Numbered from the stretch's first letter, positions 23,739 to 36,439 are shown. The stretch: 64,000 nucleotides of DNA from Spinacia oleracea (GCF_020520425.1 NC_079487.1:125448385-125512384); one strand, 5' to 3'. Notes: generated from the letters alone by a model not told the origin. A program made the numbers and translations.

Positions 23739-24062
23739 AAAAGGTCTTGTGCGCACAAGGTGTACAATAAATTTATTGTACACCAAGATAACTTTAACCA
23801 TTTTTTTTGTAACTTTAACTTAGTTTTGATTAACTTTTATATTAATAAAAAAAATTGATAGATAAATATTTTAAAGGGTTAAATTATTAATTTTATACAT
23901 TATTAGTGATTTTGAAGAAATAAGTTCTATTAAAATGAAAAAAATTATCATTTAAAAATAGATAACTTTTACATATATATGCTTAACTTTTAAGCGTTTT
24001 GAGTTAACTTTTATTCCGATGTACAATATTTATTGTACACCCATTGTAAATAAGAATTTGTG
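23739..24062 (-). mobile_element. MULE-type MITE with perfect 9-bp TSD, copy B
   Basis: Reverse-orientation copy of 8660-8987, bounded by AAAAAGTTT (23730-23738 and 24063-24071). It starts CAAAAGGTCTTG and ends AAGAATTTGTG, the exact mirror of copy A's ends, which fixes the element borders. Confidence 0.78.
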
Positions 24063-24071
24063 AAAAAGTTT

Positions 24072-24990
24072 TGAGGGGAAAAATTTTGTAAAGTTAAGAG
24101 GGACAAGAAGGTGTCGAAGCCAAGTAAGGCATTTGTTGAATTGTTTTGGTGTGCTGTCAATGGGGCCCATGAAAGTGACTGACTGAAAACAATGCTTTGC
24201 TTAACTCTAGCATTGGCGTGTCAGCCACGAACAAGTTTAATCAAACCCTTTACTAAATTACTCGTACTTTGTACTATACTTGTGAATTTATGACCCATTG
24301 ACTCAATTTCAAAATGATAATTAGCAACATTGTTAGGCTTCAAATTTCATTTGTATCTTGATAATTCGCCTCCGTAACCTTAATTAGTGACAATTACCCA
24401 CTATTTTATTTATCATTTTTATCGATTTTAAAGTTATACACAAAATAAAATAGATAGTGTAACCGAAAGTCAAACATTACATATCAGGTTAACTTATGTA
24501 AATAGAACATTTCCGGTGATTTTTGACGTATCCACTTTATATATATATACTTATTTTTATTTTACTTCACAAATAATATTCGACCTAAGCTATTAATAAT
24601 CAATTTATATATTGTTCAAAAGAATTGTTCCTTTTGACCATTAGAATATATAGAGAGAAGATTGAGCTCAAATTTTCTACACCATTCTTAGTATTTTCTA
24701 ATTTCTCTACTACGTACTTATCTTCCTCGAGAAGCAATGTGTTCTAAAAAAATATGTTCAATGGAACATCCAAGCAACTAAGCATAATTCTTTGGTGGTT
24801 AGTGCGTTAAAGTGATTAATTAGTTACTACCAAATACTTGAATTGAAAGATACATCCACAATACGACACTTTAAGGTCTATTTGATTTAACTTATTTTGA
24901 CTTAATTATTTCAGCAAACACAAGTTTAAATAAGTCAGTTAGATATAAATGAGTAAATTTCGTGTAAATTCAGATGAGGCAATAGAGTCT
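24072..24990. other. intergenic, nothing recognised
   Basis: AT-rich DNA with a CTTATTTTGACTTA-type repeat fragment near 24890-24935. No gene. Confidence 0.45.
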
Positions 24991-24992
24991 TA

Positions 24993-25684
24993 AGGGTGTT
25001 TGGTTATGAGAGTTTTGGGACAAAAAGAGTTTGGAGTGAATTAGATTTTTGACCTTTAGAAAAAAGCTAGTTTGATGTGTTTTGGTTAGGAGAGGTTTAG
25101 AAGTGAGTTTTCAGTTGAAAATGCTCATTATAAGATCTTTTGCAATTAGGTTTGAGAAAGTGAATGAAAATGATTATTGCCTATAATTACAAACACTACC
25201 AATCTTGGTACCTTGCATTATTCACACTTCCTTCTTCATCTCACTCTATTTGTTTTATGTTTATGTTGTATAAATTTTTACTCGTTCTTTGAAACAATTG
25301 AAAGATATTGCAATCATGCTTTTAATATCATTAGTAATATTTCTCCATCTGAAAATAATGTACTATTTTAAATTAAAAATTAAATTTTCAAAATAAATAA
25401 TTTTGTTTTATTATTCAATGTTTATTCAAAAAGTAAAGAGAAAATAATTAACATAATAAATTATTTGCATGATATTAATGAGAAACAAAGTACATTAATG
25501 CCTTTAATGGTCATTTTACATATTAAACGGCTATCATCTAACCACTAATTTAAAAAACACTTTTACACAAACAACTAATTCAACTAGTTAGTCAAACCCA
25601 CTACTCTGTACGTAGTAATACAAAAAGCTTCTCCACTAACAACTAATCAAACCAACTAACATCTCCTAATCAAACAGAACCTTT
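24993..25684. mobile_element. possible PIF/Harbinger-like MITE
   Basis: The left end AGGGTGTTTGGTTATGAGAG and the right end CTCCTAATCAAACAGAACCT are imperfect inverted repeats next to TTA/TAA. GTGTTTGGTT-type ends are usual for Tourist-like elements. The interior is AT-rich with no coding content. Confidence 0.45.
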
Positions 25685-26103
25685 AATCATTTCTCCAATC
25701 AGAAATTAACAACATAAATGAAATACAATACAAACAAATGGCAAATTCAAAAGTTTCATGAAAAAAATCAAACAGAAAATGCCATCTGTTTACAGTAGTG
25801 GAGGACCTCAATTATTGTCTTCCAAAAAAACACAAAGTAATCAAAAATGAAACGTCAATTGTTATTTTCTTTTGAGTTTTGACAAATTCTTCCCCAATGA
25901 ACCGTTTCCTTTTGGATTTTTCTTTTTTAGCCAAAATACCACATGCACTCTAAACAACACTTACACATATCAAATCAACCGGTCGATATTCTGGTAAAAG
26001 ATGTTCCGGTGGTCCGATCACATATCATGTTACATTGTTACTCAAGTGACATACAAAGTAGTGACATCTTGACCGTCACTCATAGCCGTAGACGCGTAGA
26101 GTT

Positions 26104-26168
26104 GGGCAATATTCCGTATATGGGTAGCGGGGATTCGAACCTAAGACCTATTGTACACCATTAGGCCA
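26104..26168 (-). mobile_element. minimal tRNA-like retroposon with 14-bp TSD
   Basis: Only 65 bp lies between perfect copies of AGACGCGTAGAGTT (26090-26103 and 26169-26182). On the minus strand it has a good A box (TGGCCTAATGG) and a perfect B box (GGTTCGAATCC) close together. It lacks acceptor and anticodon stems of a working tRNA, so it is a tRNA-head SINE fragment or tRNA retropseudogene. Confidence 0.6.
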
Positions 26169-26687
26169 AGACGCGTAGAGTTTAGGAGACTTGCTACTCT
26201 ATTACTCGTACTTAAATACTCTGTACTTAATTAAACACGGTAATGACGGCCATTCGTGTCATTAGTTAGTTAGACTAAAAAGTAAAAACATTAAAAGTTA
26301 CACACAAAACGTATCATCAAAGATAGTACGGAGAAAGAAGATGAATCCGAAAAAAATCGACTGTCTTTTTTTTTTTCCTCATATTTTTTTCAGTATACAG
26401 AAAAGTTACCTTCAAAATTTGGTTCCTAAGAACAGGAACCCAGAAATTATACAGTGACAAAAATAGTTAAATAAAAATCCATGTACGAATTAAATGCCAA
26501 TTGAATGCATCTTCATCTTCCCAATCTCTGAGACTGTACATCCTCATCATCTACCATCCTAACCAAAGAATTCAAATCCAATCTGCCTAAAATTCAATAA
26601 TCCACCCAATTTAATAATTTCCCCTTTTCTTTTCCCTTTCCGAAAAATGAATAAAATTGAAATCAAATAATGAAGAAATTACAAAAC

Positions 26688-27860
26688 TTACAACCATCCA
26701 ATTAAAGAAGAAGCACCACCAACAAACCCACCAAACTGCTGTTGTTGACGTTGAATCTCTCTCTCTCTCCTCCCTTTAAACAAATCATAGGGTTCCCAGA
26801 GATGATCCAACGGACACGCTTTCTTCCCATCGAGCCTCACCCATGGCTTCCCTTTTCCACTCCAATGTAACAAGCTCACTGGGCCCGGGTGCAAAGATCT
26901 ACAAGAACCGCGCACATTGTCACCCCCTAACCCGTGTTGATTCCATCTGTGTTCAATTGGTTCGATTCTACCTCCGAATGCAAGCAAAAATGGCGGTAAT
27001 GAACCCAGCTCGTAAATCCGGGTTTTCTTTTGGATTTCCATCCACCCTTCGATTTTACTCCTGTAATTTTCAGCCCTCCATTTTTGTAAATCCATTACCA
27101 TCACGCCCGTGTTGAAGTAGCACGGTTTTCGGGTTAATGACCCGAAAGCCACGGATTTGTAACTCGGGTTGGACCAGAATGTGGGTGTGAAGTATGTGGT
27201 GAAGTTGGCGTGGCAGTATTCCGGGGCTCCGATTATGTGATTGGGAGATAATGTTGTGTTCCAGAGTTTATAGATGTCGTCGACCAAGATAAGGTCCGAA
27301 TCAAGGTAGATGACCCGGTTGACACACGGGTCAAGTATGTCACCCAGGTAGTTCCGGGCATAGTTTAACGGGTTTTCGAGTGCGACCCGGATAGACGACG
27401 AGATTAGGTTGATGACGGTATCTTCCCGGAAGATGTAGACCTTGAAGTTAAGCGACGGGAAGGTGGACCGAACGAGTTGACTCAGAACTCGGGGAGACAG
27501 CGCGTCAAACTCGGCGGCGATGAAGTGGAAGAAGATGTTCTCCGGACAGGAAGAGTGTTTAAGGACGGAATGAACGGCGGCGATTGAGCCACGTAAGTAC
27601 TCAAAGTCGAGAGTCATGGCGACGTGGACCAATGAAGGGTCACAGTGAGTGAAGGGAGAGTGAGTTGAGGAACAGCCTACGCCGTTACGGTAGTCCGGCG
27701 CTTCAGAGAAGCGCAAGAGGTGGTGAAATTCCAGTCCTGCCCCTCCTCTTGAAAGGGATCGGATTCCAAGACATGGAGGAGAGAGAAAACAGAGGATAAT
27801 GAAGAAAGTGGAGAGTAAGAGTAAAACGACGGCGTTCCACCGGTGATGATGGACCGCCAT
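26688..27860 (-). CDS. GATL-type GT8 glycosyltransferase
   Basis: A 390-residue, intronless family 8 glycosyltransferase of the galacturonosyltransferase-like (GATL) group. Residues 9-29 are a hydrophobic signal anchor for Golgi or secretory entry. The catalytic domain starts at [14 protein letters not shown] (about 79-92). The metal- and nucleotide-sugar-binding DSD is 187-189 in [18 protein letters not shown]. Downstream markers are [11 protein letters not shown] (211-221), the [10 protein letters not shown] strand (249-258) and the C-terminal HWSGKGKPW (332-340), all diagnostic for the family. GATLs act in pectin or xylan synthesis; PARVUS/GATL1 is the best known, but the sub-clade here cannot be fixed by eye. 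Length (about 340-390) and lack of introns are normal. The upstream region has a GA-rich stretch (about 28020-28100), common in plant 5' leaders. A pair of glutamine-rich residues near the C-terminus is variable among paralogues. Confidence 0.93.
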   Translation of the reverse strand: MAVHHHRWNAVVLLLLSTFFIILCFLSPPCLGIRSLSRGGAGLEFHHLLRFSEAPDYRNGVGCSSTHSPFTHCDPSLVHVAMTLDFEYLRGSIAAVHSVLKHSSCPENIFFHFIAAEFDALSPRVLSQLVRSTFPSLNFKVYIFREDTVINLISSSIRVALENPLNYARNYLGDILDPCVNRVIYLDSDLILVDDIYKLWNTTLSPNHIIGAPEYCHANFTTYFTPTFWSNPSYKSVAFGSLTRKPCYFNTGVMVMDLQKWRAENYRSKIEGWMEIQKKTRIYELGSLPPFLLAFGGRIEPIEHRWNQHGLGGDNVRGSCRSLHPGPVSLLHWSGKGKPWVRLDGKKACPLDHLWEPYDLFKGRREREIQRQQQQFGGFVGGASSLIGWL

Positions 27861-28019
27861 TACTCTTTTCTTGAATAACAGCTTCTTGCTCTTCTGAAAT
27901 GCTATGATGGATGAATTTCTTTAAATCCCTGGGTTTTTTAATTTCTGGGAAATGATAAAAAATGCAATTTGATTTGATTTTAAAATTTGATAATATTTAA
28001 TAAATCTGGATTAAAAGGA

Positions 28020-28100
28020 AAGAAAAGATATGGAGGAGAAAGAGAGAAAGGAAAGGAAGAAGACGAGGCTTAAAAAAGAGAGAGAGAAAGAGAAGGGTGG
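28020..28100 (-). promoter_or_regulatory. GA/CT-rich leader or promoter tract of the GATL gene
   Basis: GAGAGAAAG-type repeats lie 160-240 bp upstream of the GATL start, read as CT-rich on the gene's strand. Such tracts are frequent in plant core promoters and 5' UTRs. Confidence 0.35.
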
Positions 28101-28370
28101 GTGTATTTATATGGTAAATAGTGCAAAACAGAGTGGAAAAGTAAGGAATAATAAATGGAGTCAAATTTATTTTTATTTAAACATAATTTTAAAATGAGGT
28201 TGTCGACCTTGTCGTATTTGTAAATTTTACTCGGGTACTTACTTAATGTAGTAACTCGTAATGATGGTGGTAATACGACGCGGTTTTGAATTACGAATAC
28301 GTAAGTAGAATTTGATTACGGATTTTACTTGAGGATAACACGCGTGCACCACCGTACCTTATTCTTATTC

Positions 28371-28450
28371 CCGAATGTATATAAGAAATTTCATTATGAC
28401 GAGGTTATACCCGAATGTATATAAGAAATTTCATTATGAAGAGGCTACGA
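28371..28450. repeat. 40-bp tandem duplication
   Basis: CCGAATGTATATAAGAAATT and the following 20 bases occur twice head to tail with one or two differences. Confidence 0.8.
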
Positions 28451-28643
28451 GGATAGTTAGAGGGATTTATAAAATGATGTGATTTTACTCGGTCTAACGA
28501 ACTTTTAAAAAAACGTATATATTAATTTAGAGTCGAACGAATCTAAACTAAACTAATATGGATGAATAGACATCTTACTCTTACAAGTTTTAACACAAAA
28601 ATTAGTATTTAGGGCTAGACGATATCAGAAAAAAAAAAAAAAT

Positions 28644-28748
28644 TGTAATATTGGTCCAAATGAGATATACTTCCCCATTACTTAGTAGAAAAATCGTGTC
28701 ATCTAGAAAAGAACGGAGGAAGTATATCTCATTTGGACCAATATTACA
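28644..28748. repeat. perfect 31-bp inverted repeat (hairpin)
   Basis: The arms at 28644-28674 and 28718-28748 are exact reverse complements, separated by 43 bp. The loop-proximal part of the right arm contains CGGAGGAAGTATA, a Stowaway-type end, so the hairpin may be MITE-derived. It lies about 0.8 kb upstream of the GATL start. Confidence 0.85.
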
Positions 28749-28979
28749 AATTTATTTTCTTCTTTTTCACCTAAGGATGAATTTATCCTTAGTTCGAAGG
28801 GGGTCTGAAAGGAAGTAATCGAGTATAGAGACAGACTTTTGGGATAATGTGTTAAGATACTATAATTAGTTTGGAGGTGGCCGGTTTTGAAAATTCAAGA
28901 CTCACTTAAGACTCCGTTTTTTCCCTCTAATCAAATCACATCACACCCCATCATTACACTTTATGATACTTAATATATA

Positions 28980-29245
28980 CTTCCTCCGTCTTTTAATACT
29001 CGCAACACGTTTGGATTTTTGCCACTATTCATATAATCTACATTGACTATTCTTAGTGCTTTTTATATAAGATAAAACATAGTCATGTCATGTGTGATCT
29101 CGTTAGATTCGTCTCAATGTGTATTTTCAAAATATCAACTTTTTATAATTTTTGCATAAAGAGAATTTAAGATATAAATGATCAAAGTTGTGCATTGGCA
29201 TGCGTGAAACTAATAAACGTTGCGAGTATTAAAAGACGGAGGAAG
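28980..29245. mobile_element. Stowaway-type MITE, divergent 260-bp family
   Basis: Ends CTTCCTCCGTCTTTTAATAC and GTATTAAAAGACGGAGGAAG lie within TA. The interior keeps AAGTTGTGCATTGGCATGCG, as in the 260-bp family, but is diverged. Confidence 0.75.
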
Positions 29246-31670
29246 TATGTTTTTAAGGAGTTTAGGTGAGTTTGATGTGAGTTTTAGGATAATACGGTGA
29301 AAATAAGAATCATTTGTGAGTTTGAATAATGGAAAATTGGGTAAATTTTGTGAAAACTGATGGGACAACATAGAGATCTGTGATTGTGTGACGTAATCAA
29401 GATATTTATGTAAATAATACGGAGTAAGCGATTTTTATTTCTTTTTTAAAATATATTTTTTGACATTGGATCGATTATTAGTTATTACTCCGTACGGTAA
29501 TACTCTGTAGGAAATATTTAGCCGAAATTCTTCTTCAATTTTAAAAGGGTTTTGTTTTATTTTGTGGTCGTAAAGGCTAATGGCCCTGTTCGATCTCTTT
29601 CCTTAATTTAAACTATTATACGAATTTCTTATTAAAACTGATTTTTACCAAGTTAAACTTGTAATTCAAATCATTTATACGGGAAAAGTGTTTATAGACT
29701 TTCAATTAGTTTACTACTCCGTACTAGTTGTGCGTATTATATTTTTCAATTATACGTTTATGACAAAATGTTAGTTTAAGAAATGGTTTAACATTATTTC
29801 ATTTGTTTGTTAGACAGATAATCTAGCTGCAGGGAATCGCAGTAGGTGAATGAATATTAGCATCTTCGAAAAAATAAATGGCCAATTGCTTCTGCAACTA
29901 CATTAGGAAATTTCGTTTTTATGTAATAGAAACAAATATGCACCTCAATCATACAGAGTTGTCCACCTTAAAATACTTACTGATTTAATTTCTAGAATTC
30001 TAGACTTTGGCAGATATTCATTTACAAAAAAAATCCCAAGTTTTCCCTAAAAATTTAAAATTAGACAGTTGTCCACCTTAGAATAATATTTAGATGAAAA
30101 CTGATCTTGTGTGCTAATTTTCCACTAATCAAAGATTGTTATAAATCCTTGACAAATAATGTGGTCAAATATAACTAATCCCGATTCATTTATGAGCCGA
30201 TTACATGTAATGACTAATGAGATGTATCACCACTTCATTGCCAAAATTGTTAAAAAAAAAATAGATGCACGCGAGTGTACCGTGCACCTAAAATATTTTT
30301 ATGCTGATTAGTGATCCTCCTCAAATTATCTCCTTACATGTAAAGGAAAAATGTTAAAAAATATCTTAAACAAATAAAAAGCCAAACCACCAACCAAAAA
30401 AAGCCGATCAAACCAGCTAAGTGAACCAATCGATTGATAACCAATAGACAATAGCCAAACGAGATCCGTCTTTACCATTAAAAAGAACTATTGAAATCCA
30501 ACCATATGTTTACCCCTGTTAAGCCCTCTCTTTTTTCCACTTCAAGGGGCACAACTAGAAGTCTAAACTCTGAACTCCCAATAGTAGCTCACTTTCATTA
30601 GCTTATTTTCTTGCGACTCTTATGTGACCGAATCAAATGGATATTTAAGTGAAAACTTCAACATGAAGTATATATCAATATTGATACGTAATTACGGAGT
30701 ATTAAAATTTTGGTATATTGACAAACCAAAATTAAAAAGATTGCTAGAAACATTAGAGTTGACAGTCTCTGACATGGCATAATGAAACGACCGAAACTGA
30801 CATGACATGAGCACAGAGTTGACAAGGACACGCCATGTAACCATCCCAAATATTAGATTAATTTGTCACATTATGTAATTATCATACTTTGATAAATTTG
30901 TAAATAACACGAAATTCAACTAGACCAAACACGAACATGACCCGACACGACACCTTTGCCGACATGACTTGATCATCGATCATTCAAAGAAGTTGTAATA
31001 ATAATATTTGATTGAAGCTAGGCTGCGTGTTGAAGAAGCGTGTTCGTTGATTGCATGTTTGCAAGTTTGCAACCAAATAATAAAACGAAGAAAAATGGCA
31101 TAAAACATCCCCTCATCTTTGACAATTTCAAGAATATTCGGGAAGTTGCAAAATATTATTGCATGCGATTTTATGAATACGACTTTCCATTTGTCACATT
31201 ATACTTGTATTTCTGCCTTTCTATGAACGCTCCACATATTCGAATGATTTTCTCGTTAAAATCTTTCTATTTCGTATCATTAAAATTTTCCAATTTTATA
31301 AGGGTACGTCTAAGTTTTTTGACTTTTTATTGTCCCTTATTGTTTACGTGTTGAATTTGTTTTACAAAAAAAAAAGGAAGTTCATCTATTTCTAAAAGAT
31401 CATTTTTTATTACCTAAATCCCTTTTATAAACTGTATTGGCTTATTCACAAAAATAAAAGAACAAAAATAATATTCATCAAATTTTTTTTAATAGGGACA
31501 AACAATATCATTAATAGTTAGTCATACGTACGACATCTACAATGATAAAATAGGTCTGCGTACCACAAATTTAGAGAAAATACATACCGGTTACAATCAT
31601 ATAAAAGTTACTATTCTGAATTCTAAGGCAAAAAGTACTCCAATGCTCTACCTTGACGCGAGCAGTGATT
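29246..31670. other. intergenic, nothing recognised
   Basis: 2.4 kb of AT-rich DNA. A fragment with GTGTACCGTGCACC near 30270 recalls the MITE family of 23540-23678. No coding region stands out. Confidence 0.45.
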
Positions 31671-31675
31671 CTTTT

Positions 31676-31757
31676 TTTCTTCAAATCATTTTAGAATGTA
31701 CGTAATTTTTCTTCAAATCATTTTAGAATGTACGTAATTATTATTATTATTATTATT
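31676..31757. repeat. 32-bp tandem duplication plus TTA microsatellite
   Basis: TTCAAATCATTTTAGAATGT with its flanks is repeated at a 32-bp spacing and is followed by about seven TTA units. Confidence 0.75.
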
Positions 31758-32176
31758 GATGGAAATTAAGAGTGTACTTATATTTTTTAACGGTGTACTT
31801 AATTAGATATATGTAGTAATGTAAGTAGCACTCCTTTTCTTACGAATATCCCACTCTTTTGTGTGAATTAAATCAAGTTTTTTTTTTTTTTTTAATAATT
31901 AATATGTTGATGACCATCCAAAACAATTAAAACTGGCATATCAATTTCAATTTATAATCCGGCCAAGTTAAGCCAGCTCAAATATGTCATAATCAAAGGT
32001 TTAAAACAAACTAATTAATACAGCCAGTTGTGGCACCATTGTGACACTTTCACCACTTTGTTGGAGAATGAAGTTCATTAGAAGTTGGCCGGTTTGTCTC
32101 CAAATTTGCTTTCATATCAATTTTTAAAAAATATTTCTAATCTACACTCCAAAAATACAGATTTTACAAGTACAAT

Positions 32177-32916
32177 TAGGGATGGCAATGGGTAGGGTCT
32201 AGTAATATTCGGACCCGGACCTTAACTTTTTGACATATACCCATACCCTACCTTTACCCTATAGGGTCTAAAATTATAAGACCCTTATCAGGACCCTATG
32301 GGTCCGACAGGGTATGGGTAGGGTCTAGGGTCTTATGCGGGTCCGCGTTAAACTATAACTTTTATTTCTTTTCTTGTATGCAATTATATGTAATATGCAA
32401 AAATAACACAAGAACAACGATTAATAAGGCATTCTAAAACAAATAAATAGCTAGTCTTCAAAAATTATCCTTGTCTTTCCTTAAACACAATACATTTTAA
32501 AGTACGAAGCTCATAAGTTATAAAATCCCACATTCTTAACTACACAACATTAATGTTAATAAATAGGCATCCAATCAGTATTTTAGTAGTAGTTATCGTC
32601 CATATCATCATCAACTTCATCATCAAGATCCTACAAAAAAAGTGAAGTACATAAAAATAACAAAATTTAAGCGGTCTAAATATAGGGTATGGGTAGGGTA
32701 TGGGTCTTAAGGGTCCGCGGGTAGGGTATGGGTAGGGTACGGGTCTGAAAAATTAAGACCCTTACCCTACCCTAAAAAAAACAGCATATGCTCATATCCT
32801 ACCCTTACCCTATAGGGTCTAAAAAATAAAGACCCATACACTAATTTTAGGGTAGGGTCCGACAGGGTTCGGGTAGACAGGGTCCGGGTAGGGTCCTGGA
32901 CCCGCTGCCATCCCTA
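32177..32916. mobile_element. hAT-like non-autonomous element (GGGATGGCA ends)
   Basis: The inverted ends TAGGGATGGCA/TGCCATCCCTA are perfect, with flanks AGTACAAT and TGTACAAT (7 of 8 bases alike). This fits the 8-bp target duplication of hAT elements. The 740-bp interior has TAGGGTATGGGTAGGG sub-repeats at both sides. Confidence 0.7.
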
Positions 32917-32964
32917 TGTACAATATATATTTTACAAGGAGTATTTGTTTGTGGAGATATATTA

Positions 32965-33224
32965 CTCCATCCGTCCCTTAATACTCGCACCGTTTTCACT
33001 GGACACGTTTGCCAATATACAACTTTGACCATCAATATCTCTAACTACATATTATAAAAACTTATAAATATATTAATATTTTGAAAATATATATTAAGAT
33101 GAAGCCAACAATATATTATATACTAACATTTGTTTTCATATACTATAAATAATATAGGGTCAAAGTGAATTATGTGAATAGTGTAAAAAGTCAAAACGAT
33201 GCGGGTATTAAGGGATAGAGGGAG
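32965..33224. mobile_element. Stowaway-type MITE, 260-bp family, reversed
   Basis: Ends CTCCATCCGTCCCTTAATAC and GTATTAAGGGATAGAGGGAG lie within TA. The interior is the reverse complement of 14633-14892 with few changes. Confidence 0.8.
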
Positions 33225-33256
33225 TATCTTGAATGCCAAACCACAAAATTTGAAGT

Positions 33257-33642
33257 GCTCCTTATGTCCTATAATATTTTTTCCGTTTATTTTTATGGTG
33301 TTTAATTTTTTTTTTTTTTACATTAATGTTTTATTACTAAAACACCCTTATAAATTTCTTTTTATGACACATTTGTTCTAAATTTTATACGGAGTACTTT
33401 GTAGAAAATTGTGACAACATTGAATAAAATATACATGGAGAAGTGTTTTTATTTTTTTTAAATTGAAGGATGACTGGATGAGTTGAAACAACTAAATATT
33501 AATTACTATATCTCCTTCCAACATTGAATTGTGTACTTTTTCTATAAAAATACAAAGCTATAATAATAATAATTGCAAATCATATAATGTTCTAAATTCC
33601 TTAATTACCGTAAAAAATTGAATGGAAAATGGACGGAGGGAG
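33257..33642. mobile_element. probable Stowaway-type MITE
   Basis: The right end GGACGGAGGGAG before TA is clear. The left end CTCCTTATGTCCTATAATAT is degraded. Confidence 0.4.
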
Positions 33643-34684
33643 TAGTAAATGTTTTGACTTCATCTCAGAGATTCTAAGAATAAGCACCAACTAACTATGG
33701 AATATCATGGTATTCAATTGATCATGAAACATACAGTATAGAAGACGCATTTCTGTAGCCTTATACTTGGTGTAAGGCTACTGCCTTTTTCACCTTAATG
33801 TTATTAACCTAATTACGACCAAAACATATCAAAATAAGAAATTTTCAGATCAGATAAGATCAGACTGTACCAGAAAAAATCAGACCAAATTAAACTAGAA
33901 GAAGTAAAAGTCTAAATAAAAATCATTCAGATGAACCAACATGCAAGAAAATTCAAACTAAACCAGACAAGAAAATTCAGGCTAGACCCAATGAATAGAA
34001 CATAGACTAAGCCTAATCCTATCCCACTTATAAGGTCATCTGGTTAGCTACAATTAAATCGTGCAACCAACCAAGAATGTCCAACAATAGTGGTCAAAAG
34101 GGCCATATAGGAGGCAAGGGACCAAGCTTATTCCGAGCTAGGGACAACCCACATTCTTCTTAAACCCCAATCTTTAATTCTTTAATTGATTCTATCTAAT
34201 ACCTAGTTATACATATTCTTGCCTTTACATGTGGTCTATTTTGTAATATACTAATTAATTTATGTGACAAATCATTAGAATAATGCATGCCCCACCCCAG
34301 AAAAAAGCAAACAAATCTATACTATATTGTGTTGTAGATTAGTAGACTAATAGTAGAAAAAGTAAAGGAAGGTTCAAGAATATCACTTTGGAACTAATAA
34401 CTCGTATATAAATCTTCAATCATGCAGCTATAGGTTCATGAATGAGGAAGCAACCCATTTTTTTTAATGATGTTTCGTTGCTGTATCGCCATTGATCACC
34501 AACTCCCCCTTTTGGCTTTTCTTACGCCAAATATATTAGACCTTGTGATCGAACTCTACCTTCCACCTTACAATTTACAAGTATATATAAAACAATTACA
34601 TCCGCGTATTAGCTAGTCGTCAACCAGTCTTTTTTGTTTTTCTATGTATTATTTTAGAGAAAAATAAATATCATACGGAGGGGT
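33643..34684. other. intergenic, nothing recognised
   Basis: AT-rich single-copy-looking DNA. No gene or bounded element was found. Confidence 0.45.
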
Positions 34685-34685
34685 G

Positions 34686-35010
34686 ATGATAAAGGTCGCA
34701 AGTTGCGACAACATTTAGTTGTCGCAATCTTACGTGCAGTGTCACGGATTAATTGGTACATATAGGCACTATGTAGGCTATGCGTCATCAGAATATTTTT
34801 ACTATGAAAATAGGTAAATATGGTAGTCGATATGAAAAAGGAAACAAATTATAACATTAAGATTTTCCTATCTTTTTTGTAATATGTATAATAGGTTATA
34901 TAAGTTAAATATTTCAGTTTTCAATTTAAATCATAACACATAAGCATGCTAGGTATTCTTCATTCTTGTGACACGGCTTAAAGGTCGTCGCATGTTGCGA
35001 CTTTTATCAT
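34686..35010. mobile_element. MITE with ATGATAAAGGTCGCA ends
   Basis: The terminal repeat ATGATAAAGGTCGCA, followed by a GTTGCGAC palindrome, is mirrored at the right end (GTTGCGACTTTTATCAT). A related, truncated copy in the other orientation is at 40702-40974. Just outside the right end CTTTATCATTTTCGCATAC is repeated in tandem (about 35002-35070). Confidence 0.7.
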
Positions 35011-35778
35011 TTTCGCATACGGAGTAATATGACATGCGATCTTTATCATTTTCGCATACTGAGTAATATGTTATACCAAATACGAAGTATCTTTTAATCA
35101 ATAATGTTTTATTGATGCTAAACTTTGAGTAAGGGTTAAGTATTACGACCAGTTCGATCATTACGTGCATGATGATGTGTATATGATGCACTCCTTCACA
35201 AATGTGCTTAAAAGTTCTTTCTATAGTTTATTAATCACTTTGAAGTTGGTGTATAAGGAGGTACACAATTCGTACAAATAGTATATAGGTGTAAATGAAA
35301 TTCCATCTATATCTAACATCTAAGTTAACAACACCTGTTATCAAAAAAAAGAAAAAGAAAAAAGGTAACAACACCGGCTTATTTAGCATTTAAACATCAT
35401 GTACGTAGTTGTGCTTAAGATGTCAATTTAATCATTGGTCTTCTGATCGATATTGCACAAGTGCATAATGTTCATTTTTTATTTTAATGATCAATCGATA
35501 GTGGAGAAGTTTCTTTGATTGAAGTTTGACTATTCAAAACTTCTAACGCGAGTGTTTTGTTTTTCTTTTTTTCCTTTGGAGTTGAAATAGCTACCCATCT
35601 TTTGTAGGTGGGTCGCGAGTGTTTTGTGGGGAGAGGGATTGAAAATAAAGTTTGAACTCAAAATGCTAATTCAAAAAAAAGTTAGTTGTATTAATAGAAT
35701 TAAATTAACTACGTCATTGTCTTGTGTTCCTTTACCAAGGAATCTCTAATATTCACTCATCAATAATATTATATATTA

Positions 35779-36035
35779 CTCCATCTGTTCCTAACTATTT
35801 TTTCCATTTCCCTTTGACACACATATCAATGCACAATTTATATCGTTAATATCTCTAGTTTCGTGTTATAAAAAATTATAAATCTTCATATTGTTACAGT
35901 ACTCATTGAGACGAATCAAACAAACTCTACATGACAATGTTTTTTTTCTTATATATTGAACATAATTCATAAGATTTCCTTCCATTGTGAATAGTGTCAA
36001 GATTCTAAATGAAAAACATTTAGATTCGGAGGGAG
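35779..36035. mobile_element. Stowaway-type MITE
   Basis: Ends CTCCATCTGTTCCTAACTAT and ATTTAGATTCGGAGGGAG lie within TA; 257 bp, diverged interior. Confidence 0.65.
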
Positions 36036-36097
36036 TACTCGTATTGAAGTATCCTTATTAATCAATGGGATAAAACAAAAGCTACAGTAACAACTAC

Positions 36098-36427
36098 TGT
36101 TGGGGTGTTAAAATGGGCACACCATTTTAGCCCAAAAGCCAATAAAACTCATTCAAGCCCAATATCACTTATAAGGCCTCAAAAGCCCATCAAAGCACTA
36201 TATATACCCCTTAAAGGGCAAGGTAAAAGAGACCATTCTTTAACCCTAGAGAAGCTACCATACTCTCTTTTCCACCAAAATACTCTCAATTTATACATTA
36301 CGGACTTGAGCGTCGGAGGCTCCGCCTCGGGGATCCCCCTTGGCCCGGAGTTCATCTTGCAGGCACTGTACGTGACCGGATCTCAATACACCAAGGACGT
36401 TCATACCATCGTTTCAACCCTGAAACA
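36098..36427. mobile_element. solo LTR (family uncertain)
   Basis: A 330-bp unit starting TGTTGGGG and ending GAAACA is bounded by a perfect 5-bp duplication ACTAC (36093-36097 and 36428-36432). It contains a TATATATACC TATA-like box and a CTTGAGCGTCGGAGG motif seen in plant LTRs. No internal retrotransposon part is present. It is a fossil left by LTR-LTR recombination, relatively young given the intact duplication. The open frame across it is not a gene. Confidence 0.72.
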
Positions 36428-36439
36428 ACTACCATGTAC

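Noticed and set aside
26104-26168. Functional tRNA gene
   Set aside because: A and B boxes are present but the anticodon arm and acceptor stem cannot be formed, and it has a retroposon-type duplication.
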